A stretch of DNA of 11,595 nt, taken from CAYQTO01 sp964420455 (GTDB lineage: Bacteria; Sumerlaeota; Sumerlaeia; SLMS01). The stretch lies in contig CAYQTO010000118.1 in NCBI GenBank assembly GCA_964420455.1, positions 1 to 11,595 of the forward strand, given 5' to 3'. Of this stretch, positions 6,498 through 11,595 are shown in pieces. A model generated the notes under the pieces. The model saw only the letters and a list, made by a program, of their open reading frames with translations, made no database searches and was not told the origin of the DNA. Position numbers and translations under genes: made by a program. The stretch's first letter is position 1. The number at the start of each line of letters is the position of its first letter.

Positions 6498-8553
6498 CCT
6501 CCGCCACAGGGGGCACACGGGCCACGAACACGCCGGTCCCATCGGAAAACGCCACGTCCTCCAGCAACCGTTCCCGAAGCGCGACAAACCGGGCGTATTC
6601 CTCCGGGGTGAACCGCGGGGCAAAGAAGGCCGCCTCGTACTTTGCCAACTCGGCCTGGTTCAGGAGGACGTACCGAACACCGGCCGCGCTCCAGGAGGCG
6701 AGCAACTCGTCGTTTGACGGGTGTCGGCGCAGCTCCGCCAGGATATACGGCGTGTCGAACCAGTCCGACGCGAGGGGCCGGAACCCGTCCGCGTAGAATG
6801 TCCGATGCTCGCCGATATACACCACCGGTTCCCGGCGTTGTGTGTTCGTGTTCAGCCACAGGACGGCGGGGTAGCTGTTGAGCTTGCGCGTGATGGCCAC
6901 CTCCGTCGGCGTCACACCGAGCGCCGCCCGATAGACGTGGGACACTTGGAGCCGGTACGCGAGCGGCCACGCGTATCCTGCCACCAACACCACCGCCGCC
7001 ACGCCCGCCACCCATCGCGGTCCCCTCGGGCCCAGCCCCAGCGCCATCCGCATCCCCGTTGCAATTCCCAACATCCCCACCAGCACCAGCATCGGGATGA
7101 AGAAACGCACGCTCTGGTACGTGGTGAACCACACGATCCACCCGATCACCAGCAGCGCCCATAATCCCATCACCGGGCCCCGCCGCCGGAACGCCACGGC
7201 GCCCAGCCCCAGCGGCAGCAACGCGAGCAACACCGGCCCCGGGTTGTGCCCCTCGAACCGCGCCCAGGCCACCGTCATGTCCCACGGCGACCGCAGCAGC
7301 CACCACCATTCGGTTCCCATTCCCTTCGACCCGAGCCGGTCCCGGTAAAACGCCTCGTTCGCCTCCGACCACTCCGCACCCCCCAGCACCCCCCACGCGA
7401 GCGGGTACAGCGGGTTGCCGTGATGGATTCCGTTTTTGAGCAGCCACGGCCCCAGTACCGCCATGCCCGCCACAAAGATCAGCACCAGCCGGGGGAGGGC
7501 GGCCCGGCCGCTCGTCGCGATGCGGGCCATCTCCGCCAGACCCACCAGCCCCACCAGCGGCAGCAGGCTGATCTTCGTCGCCACCGCCCCACCAAGAAGC
7601 AAACCCGCCAGGGCCGCCCGCCGCCCCCCGCCCCGGATGACACCCGGCATCAGTGTATACACGCCGCCGAGGAACAACGCCACCGCCGGCAGGTCCGCAA
7701 ACGGCCAGGCCCCGAGGATGTTCACCGTCGGCAGCGCGAGGACCATGGCGGCCGCCAGCATCCGTGCCCACCGGGCCGCGGCCTCGGCCGCCATCCCGTC
7801 AACACCCCGCCGCGCCGCCATCGAACGCACCAACCCATGGCCCATCGACCCCGTTACCAATGCCAGCGCCGCCAGCGACACCGCCGCCATCGCCTGGTAC
7901 ACGCGGCCCAGGACGAGCGGATCACCGGCCCCCAGTGCCGCCCCCGCCAGCACGCTCTGCATCGCCGGCAGGTTGCTGTTCGCGTTCAAGGGCAACAGCA
8001 CAAAGCCCCCCGCCTCGCGCCACCGCGAGGCCGCCGCCAAGTGATACCGCAGCCCATCGCTCTCCACCGCCGGGGCGAAGGCCGCCACTGCCACCGGCAC
8101 CGCGAGCACCCCCACAAGTACGGCTGTCTCCCAACCCTCCCACCATGGTCCCCCGGCGGTCCGCATCCGCCCGCGGACCCGGTTGCCCACCACCACCGCC
8201 CCGAGCACCAATGGCAGATAGAGCAGCACATTCATCGGCAGCACGAACGTCCCCCACCCCATGGCGATCCCCATGACCGCACTGCCCGCCAGGTACGCCA
8301 AGGCGATCCGGCCAGGGACGTCCACCCGGCCGAACGCCCTCTCGACCAGCGGCCGCCCCACCGCCCACAGCAGCACCGGCTGGATCCACACCAGCGACAG
8401 GACGTACAGCAGCTCGCCCGCATCCGCCCTTCCGCCTGGCGGGGGAGGAGCCGAGCCGATCTGCCAACCGAGCAGCCCCCACAACACCGTTGCCGCGATC
8501 GCCCAAAGCCCCGCTGCCCCCAACACCGCCGCCGTCGCCCCGTGCGTTCGCAT
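6469..8553 (-). CDS. GT-C fold membrane glycosyltransferase (PMT/GT39-like)
   Basis: A 694-residue integral membrane protein, predicted to transfer sugar from a lipid-linked donor on the outer face of the inner membrane. Hallmarks of GT-C enzymes of the PMT/ArnT type are visible: an acidic first loop ESDGLRYH (164-171) with candidate catalytic D166, WPFADLPAVALF (283-294) matching the usual 'A-x-x-D-L' helix, GGAVATKISLL (321-331), and GNPLYPL (379-385). About a dozen hydrophobic helices run from residue 5 to about 540. A soluble C-terminal domain of about 150 residues follows (VVYIGEHRTFY, GVRYVLLNQAEL). The ATG start is bounded by an in-frame TAG four codons upstream, so the N-terminus cannot be longer. 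No good Shine-Dalgarno is seen. The 3' end lies inside the permease gene. Wobble bases favour G, unlike the plus-strand genes. Acceptor and sugar are unknown. Confidence 0.88.
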   Translation of the reverse strand: MRTHGATAAVLGAAGLWAIAATVLWGLLGWQIGSAPPPPGGRADAGELLYVLSLVWIQPVLLWAVGRPLVERAFGRVDVPGRIALAYLAGSAVMGIAMGWGTFVLPMNVLLYLPLVLGAVVVGNRVRGRMRTAGGPWWEGWETAVLVGVLAVPVAVAAFAPAVESDGLRYHLAAASRWREAGGFVLLPLNANSNLPAMQSVLAGAALGAGDPLVLGRVYQAMAAVSLAALALVTGSMGHGLVRSMAARRGVDGMAAEAAARWARMLAAAMVLALPTVNILGAWPFADLPAVALFLGGVYTLMPGVIRGGGRRAALAGLLLGGAVATKISLLPLVGLVGLAEMARIATSGRAALPRLVLIFVAGMAVLGPWLLKNGIHHGNPLYPLAWGVLGGAEWSEANEAFYRDRLGSKGMGTEWWWLLRSPWDMTVAWARFEGHNPGPVLLALLPLGLGAVAFRRRGPVMGLWALLVIGWIVWFTTYQSVRFFIPMLVLVGMLGIATGMRMALGLGPRGPRWVAGVAAVVLVAGYAWPLAYRLQVSHVYRAALGVTPTEVAITRKLNSYPAVLWLNTNTQRREPVVYIGEHRTFYADGFRPLASDWFDTPYILAELRRHPSNDELLASWSAAGVRYVLLNQAELAKYEAAFFAPRFTPEEYARFVALRERLLEDVAFSDGTGVFVARVPPVAEVRTPSGSSD

Positions 8554-8665
8554 GGATTCCCGCTAGGGCGGCCCTGTCCGATCCGCAACCCTTTCGGGTT
8601 GCTTCAAGAGGCCAAAGCGCTCCAAGCTAACCATCAAGGCACGCACGCCGACACACCTTTCCCGG
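8554..8665. promoter_or_regulatory. Divergent intergenic region between glycosyltransferase and signalling operon
   Basis: These 112 bases lie between two divergent start codons and should hold promoters for both. I see no convincing consensus promoter on either strand. The region contains a perfect inverted repeat at 8585-8602, listed separately. Confidence 0.4.
8585..8602 (-). other. Perfect 7-bp hairpin with a GAAA loop when read on the minus strand
   Basis: The arms GCAACCC (8585-8591) and GGGTTGC (8596-8602) pair without mismatch around a 4-base loop. Minus-strand RNA would carry a GAAA loop, which is a stable GNRA tetraloop. It would lie 32-49 bases upstream of the glycosyltransferase ATG, as a 5' leader element. 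No T-tract follows on either strand, so it is not a standard intrinsic terminator. It could instead be a protein-binding palindrome. Confidence 0.5.
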
Positions 8666-10147
8666 ATGGAACCCACACCCGTGGCCCTCCTCCTCCTCGC
8701 GGTCCTGCTTCTGGTCGCGGTCGGCTTCATCATCGGCCTTCGCGCCCGCGTCCTCGCGCTCGAGGACACGGTCTCCGGCCTCGAGACGGAAAAGCACACG
8801 ATCTACAGCTTTCTCGACCGGCTGGGCGACAACATCACCCAGGGCGGTGCGGAGCAGGACCCGACGATGGAAATGATCGTCGACTTCGCCATGGAGGCCA
8901 CCGGCGCCGAGGCCGCGTGCCTCTTCGTGCGCGAACGGGGCGGTGATGCCCTCCGCGCCCGTGTCGTCCGTGGGCTCTTTCCCCCCCTCAAGCGCGGCAC
9001 CATCGACAAGGTCTTCGCCAAGCGCAAATACGTCGAGGACCTCGTGAAGAAGATCACCATCGAGCCGGGGGAGGGCATCATCGGCGAGGTGGCCGTCGAG
9101 CAGAAGCCGGTGCTGATCCGCGATGCCTCCAGCGACGAACGGCTCAAGGTCGTGGAGGAGTCTGGCATTCCGGTTCGCGACTTCCTCGCCGTCCCCCTCA
9201 AGGTCCGATCAGAATACCTCGGGGTGCTCGTCCTGGTGAACAAGGAGGGCGACCAACCCTTCAACGAATCGGACCGCGTGCTGTGCATCGCGATGTCGGA
9301 CCAGGCGGCGGTGACCCTGGACCTTGTCCGGCTGTACAAAGTAAAGGCGGAACAACAGCGGCTCGAGCACGAACTCGAACTAGCCCGTACCTTCCAGTCG
9401 CTTCTCCTCCCTCGCGAACGGCCCCATGTGGAAGGGTTGCTCATTGGCGATTTCTATCGCCCGGCCATGGAGGTGGGCGGCGACTATTTCGATTACGTCG
9501 AGATCGATGACGAGCACCTCGGCATCGCCGTTGGCGACGTCTCGGGCAAGGGCATCCCCGGCGCGCTCGTCATGGCCTCGGTCCGCGCCACCCTCCGCGC
9601 CGAGGCACGCCTCAGCCTCTCGCCCAAGACGGTCCTCCAACGGGTCAACGACCTGGTCGCCCGCGACACCAAGGACAACGTTTTCATCACCATGACCTAC
9701 GCGGTCCTCAACCGCCGCACCGGCGTCTTCCGCTACTGCCGCGCGGGGCACGAGCCCCTCCTGTGCTGCCACGCCCACGCCCGCGAGCTCGCCAGCTACA
9801 CCCCCGAAGGCATCGCCCTCGGCCTCCTCGAGGGGGACCTCTTCAACATCACCGAGGAACACGAGATCGATCTCAACCGCGAGGAAACGGTCGTGCTCTA
9901 CACCGACGGCGTCATCGAGGCCATGAATGCGCACCAGGAGGAATACGGCGAGGAGCGCTTCCACCGCATCCTGACGGACCATGTGGCGGATGATCCCCAG
10001 CCTCTGATCGAAAAGATTATCGCCGACATCGAGGACTTCACTCGGGGGTTGCCACAGCACGATGACATGACGCTTGTTGTCCTCGGCTGGAGGAATCACC
10101 GCAAGCCGCGCCAGGAGGCCCTCGAGGCACAAGCCAACACCGCCTGA
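8666..10147 (+). CDS. Membrane-anchored GAF + PP2C (SpoIIE/RsbU-type) serine phosphatase
   Basis: A 493-residue sensor phosphatase, expected to dephosphorylate the STAS protein encoded next. One N-terminal membrane helix (about 6-24) leads into a short charged helix (25-50). A GAF domain follows (about 62-222; landmarks GEGIIGEVAVEQKPVLIRD and FLAVPLKVRSEYLGVLVLVN). A coiled-coil linker (224-247) contains the RsbU-like LARTFQSLLLP. The PP2C domain (about 255-475) shows EVGGDYFDY (269-277), GDVSGKGIPGAL (290-301), AGHEPLL (360-366), LYTDGVIEAMN (411-421) and QHDDMTLVVL (464-473), so the metal-binding aspartates are present. The GAF ligand is unknown. No strong Shine-Dalgarno precedes ATG 8666, but the membrane helix supports this start. 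It is the first gene of a plus-strand operon. Confidence 0.93.
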   Translation: MEPTPVALLLLAVLLLVAVGFIIGLRARVLALEDTVSGLETEKHTIYSFLDRLGDNITQGGAEQDPTMEMIVDFAMEATGAEAACLFVRERGGDALRARVVRGLFPPLKRGTIDKVFAKRKYVEDLVKKITIEPGEGIIGEVAVEQKPVLIRDASSDERLKVVEESGIPVRDFLAVPLKVRSEYLGVLVLVNKEGDQPFNESDRVLCIAMSDQAAVTLDLVRLYKVKAEQQRLEHELELARTFQSLLLPRERPHVEGLLIGDFYRPAMEVGGDYFDYVEIDDEHLGIAVGDVSGKGIPGALVMASVRATLRAEARLSLSPKTVLQRVNDLVARDTKDNVFITMTYAVLNRRTGVFRYCRAGHEPLLCCHAHARELASYTPEGIALGLLEGDLFNITEEHEIDLNREETVVLYTDGVIEAMNAHQEEYGEERFHRILTDHVADDPQPLIEKIIADIEDFTRGLPQHDDMTLVVLGWRNHRKPRQEALEAQANTA

Positions 10148-10177
10148 GACACCGGAACGGCGAGAGGAGAACCCACC

Positions 10178-10531
10178 ATGAAGAACTACGACCTGGTTAT
10201 CCATCCAGCCGGCGACGACGAGCCGTTTCGCCGTGCTGAAGTCGTCGGCTGTCTCGACAGCCACACCGTCGTCCAGTTCGAAAAGGACCTCTTCTCCCTC
10301 TGTGATGAAGGGGTCACCAAGCTCGTCCTCAACCTCGAGCAGCTCACCTACATTTCCAGCGCCGGCATCAGCGCCCTCATGGGGCTGACCCACAAGCTCC
10401 GCCATCAACACGGCGAACTCGTCCTCCTCAAGCCGACCGAAAAGGTCTACCGCGTCTTCCGGACCCTTGGCTTCACCAACATTTTCAAGATCGCCGAATC
10501 CGAAGCGGAAGTCGCCACGACGTTCACCTAA
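10178..10531 (+). CDS. STAS-domain anti-sigma-factor antagonist (RsbV/SpoIIAA-like)
   Basis: A single-domain STAS protein of 117 residues, the usual length. The core pattern is LVLNLEQLTYISSAGISALM (49-68), followed by the helix GLTHKLRHQHGELVLL and GFTNIFKI near the C-terminus. The expected phosphorylation site is Ser61, aligned with the Ser of DSSG in SpoIIAA. The preceding Asp is Ser here, giving SSAG, as in many bacterial STAS regulators. A strong Shine-Dalgarno, AGAGGAGA (10163-10170), lies seven bases before the ATG, the best in the window, so high translation relative to its neighbours is plausible. It sits 30 bases after the phosphatase gene and 54 bases before the kinase gene. In the known pathway its unphosphorylated form binds and sequesters the RsbW-type kinase. 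Confidence 0.93.
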   Translation: MKNYDLVIHPAGDDEPFRRAEVVGCLDSHTVVQFEKDLFSLCDEGVTKLVLNLEQLTYISSAGISALMGLTHKLRHQHGELVLLKPTEKVYRVFRTLGFTNIFKIAESEAEVATTFT

Positions 10532-10585
10532 GCCGCCCCCCGGCGCCGCCCCTTCGTCCCTTCCCCCCCCTGCAAGGAGCCGCTC

Positions 10586-11113
10586 ATGACCGCCGCCCCC
10601 GACTCCTTCGGCACCGGCAACGTCGACATCGAGATCAGTTGCCCGGTCGAAACGCGCATCCTCTCCATCCTCCGCAGCTTCGTCACCGCCCTCTCCCGCG
10701 AGGTCGGTTTCTCCAGCGAGCAAACCGCGGACATCGAACTCGCCGTGGACGAGGCCTGCGCCAACGTCATCCGCCACGCCTACAAGCACATCGGCGTCTC
10801 CTCGGACCTCGAGTCCGGCAGCCGCAACGACGAGGCCTCCAAGGCCTGCGTCCTCCGCCTCCGTGCCCAACTCGGCGACGAATACCTCCGCATCTGCATC
10901 ATCGACAGCGGCATCGGCCTCGACAAGACCCCCGGCGGCTGCAACTCTGTCGAGGAATACACCCAGCGCGCCGCCCAAGGCGGCCGCGGCGGTCTCGGGT
11001 CCTATATCATCCGCGAGTTCATGGACGAGGTCTCCTACGAGAGCCCCCCCGGCTCCGGCACCATCCTCACCATGACCAAATACCTCCGCACTCCCGACTC
11101 GCCCGCCTGCTAG
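10586..11113 (+). CDS. RsbW/SpoIIAB-like anti-sigma factor serine kinase (HATPase_c_2)
   Basis: A GHKL-fold ATPase of 175 residues, predicted to phosphorylate the STAS protein and to bind a regulatory target such as a sigma factor. The N-box is ELAVDEACANVIRHAY (51-66) with E56 and N60. The G1 box is IIDSGIG (105-111). The G2 region is GGRGGLGSYIIREFMDEV (132-149), followed by GSGTILTMTKYL. Between the N-box and the next strand there is an extra Ser/Asp/Glu-rich stretch (about 70-87) that makes this protein longer than typical RsbW (about 150-160 residues). AAGGAG at 10574-10579, six bases before the ATG, fixes the start. No sigma factor gene follows immediately, unlike the Bacillus sigB operon, so its target is not evident. 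Confidence 0.92.
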   Translation: MTAAPDSFGTGNVDIEISCPVETRILSILRSFVTALSREVGFSSEQTADIELAVDEACANVIRHAYKHIGVSSDLESGSRNDEASKACVLRLRAQLGDEYLRICIIDSGIGLDKTPGGCNSVEEYTQRAAQGGRGGLGSYIIREFMDEVSYESPPGSGTILTMTKYLRTPDSPAC

Positions 11114-11127
11114 ACGCCATCTCCTCC

Positions 11128-11595
11128 ATGCCCCGCTCCACCGCCGAACACCAGCTCTCCCGCCTGCGCAACCAGATCAACTGGGTCACGCGCATTTCCA
11201 CGGCACTCAGCGCCACCGACAAGATGGAAGACATCGTCTCCATCGTCCTCGCCGGCCTCCTGTCGCCCACGGGCCTCGGCTACTCCCGCGTCCTCTACTT
11301 CGAGCATGACGATTCCAACCTTCAGCTCGCGGGACGCTACGCCCTCGCCCACGAATCTGCCGAGTCCATCGACGACCTCCAAAAGGACCTCGAGTCCGAG
11401 GATCGCTTTCTCCAGGGCATGAGCCGGCACATGGACGACGGCGACCCCGATGCGCCCCTCGAAATCGACCAGCTCGACACCCTCGAGTCCGGCGCCCCCT
11501 GGCTCATCCTCTTCCAAAAGCTCAACCCCGAGTCCGAGGCTACCGAACGCATCAAGCGCCTGCGCTTTCGCATCGAAAAGCCCGCCCCCCACGCC
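11128..11595 (+). CDS. GAF-domain signalling protein, 3'-truncated by the window edge
   Basis: The frame stays open from ATG 11128 to the end of the window (156 codons, no stop). Residues 1-35 form an amphipathic helix (HQLSRLRNQINWVTRISTAL). Residues 35-75 read as the start of a GAF domain (IVSIVLAGLLSPTGLGYSRV then LYFEHDDSNLQLAGRYAL), matching the 'GLGFNRA-LF' type seen in GAF sensor kinases and phosphatases. The following stretch (76-150) is acidic and helical, including LESEDRFLQGMSRHMDDGD. No membrane segment is seen. It starts 14 bases after the kinase stop, with no clear Shine-Dalgarno, and is probably in the same operon. The output domain (histidine kinase, PP2C or response regulator) lies outside the window, so its role as a second sensor input is only inferred. 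Confidence 0.75.
   Translation, partial: MPRSTAEHQLSRLRNQINWVTRISTALSATDKMEDIVSIVLAGLLSPTGLGYSRVLYFEHDDSNLQLAGRYALAHESAESIDDLQKDLESEDRFLQGMSRHMDDGDPDAPLEIDQLDTLESGAPWLILFQKLNPESEATERIKRLRFRIEKPAPHA

Noticed and set aside
4245..6623. A 792-codon open frame on the minus strand opposite the 130-residue gene and the permease gene
   Set aside because: It is extremely rich in Glu, Asp, Gly and Ala with no domain-like pattern, as expected for the antisense of C-ending codons in a high-GC gene. The sense strand encodes a clear permease.
4511..6796. A 761-codon plus-strand frame overlapping the permease gene
   Set aside because: It is Arg/Pro/His-rich low-complexity sequence without motifs, a frame-shifted shadow of the permease.
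7246..8946. A 566-codon plus-strand frame opposite the glycosyltransferase gene
   Set aside because: It is Arg/Pro/His/Gln-rich with no recognisable domain, while the minus strand carries a coherent GT-C membrane protein.
10532..10585. C-rich 54-base gap as a possible terminator or promoter between STAS and kinase genes
   Set aside because: It has no stable hairpin with a T-tract and no promoter-like elements. A good Shine-Dalgarno at its end fits simple operon spacing.
9380..10978. A 532-codon minus-strand frame opposite the phosphatase, STAS and kinase genes
   Set aside because: It spans three recognisable sense genes and is Gly/Asp/Glu/Ala/Val-rich without motifs. It is a composition artefact.

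Overview
The window reads as ordinary chromosomal DNA from a high-GC bacterium. It looks Gram-negative, and the gene style would fit the Sumerlaeota, Hydrogenedentota, Planctomycetota or Verrucomicrobiota. That placement rests only on composition and the mix of genes, so it is weak. I see no rRNA, tRNA, CRISPR array, transposase, integrase or phage gene. Coding density is very high, and no gene-free gap exceeds about 155 bases.

Layout. (1) Positions 1-1410, + strand: the 3' part of an EPSP synthase gene (aroA, shikimate pathway), cut at its 5' end by the window edge. (2) Positions 1478-2275, - strand: a class I SAM-dependent methyltransferase converging on aroA. (3) Positions 2430-6497, + strand: a compact four-gene ABC-transporter operon. 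It holds a membrane-anchored protein of unknown function, an ABC ATPase whose GTG start overlaps the preceding stop, a 130-residue soluble protein of unknown function, and a large permease that looks like two ABC-2-type halves fused. (4) Positions 6469-8553, - strand: a polytopic GT-C type (PMT/GT39-like) glycosyltransferase whose 3' end overlaps the permease gene tail-to-tail by 29 bases. (5) Positions 8666-11595, + strand: a partner-switching signalling operon. It holds a membrane-anchored GAF + PP2C (SpoIIE/RsbU-type) phosphatase, a STAS anti-sigma-factor antagonist, an RsbW/SpoIIAB-type ATPase and the start of a GAF-domain protein that runs off the right edge.

How the genes may work together. 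The ABC operon should energise export of, or membrane work on, an unknown substrate, with two extra partner proteins. The neighbouring glycosyltransferase is transcribed in the opposite direction, so a link to that operon is only positional. In the signalling operon, by analogy with Bacillus RsbU-RsbV-RsbW, the phosphatase would sense a ligand through GAF and dephosphorylate the STAS protein. The STAS protein would then sequester the kinase. No sigma factor is encoded in view, so the downstream target is unknown.

The most interesting leads are the two unknown proteins built into the ABC operon, the sigma-less partner-switching cassette with its trailing GAF protein, a perfect hairpin in the 8554-8665 divergent region, and a strong strand-dependent codon bias. 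I found nothing I would call a demonstrably new system.
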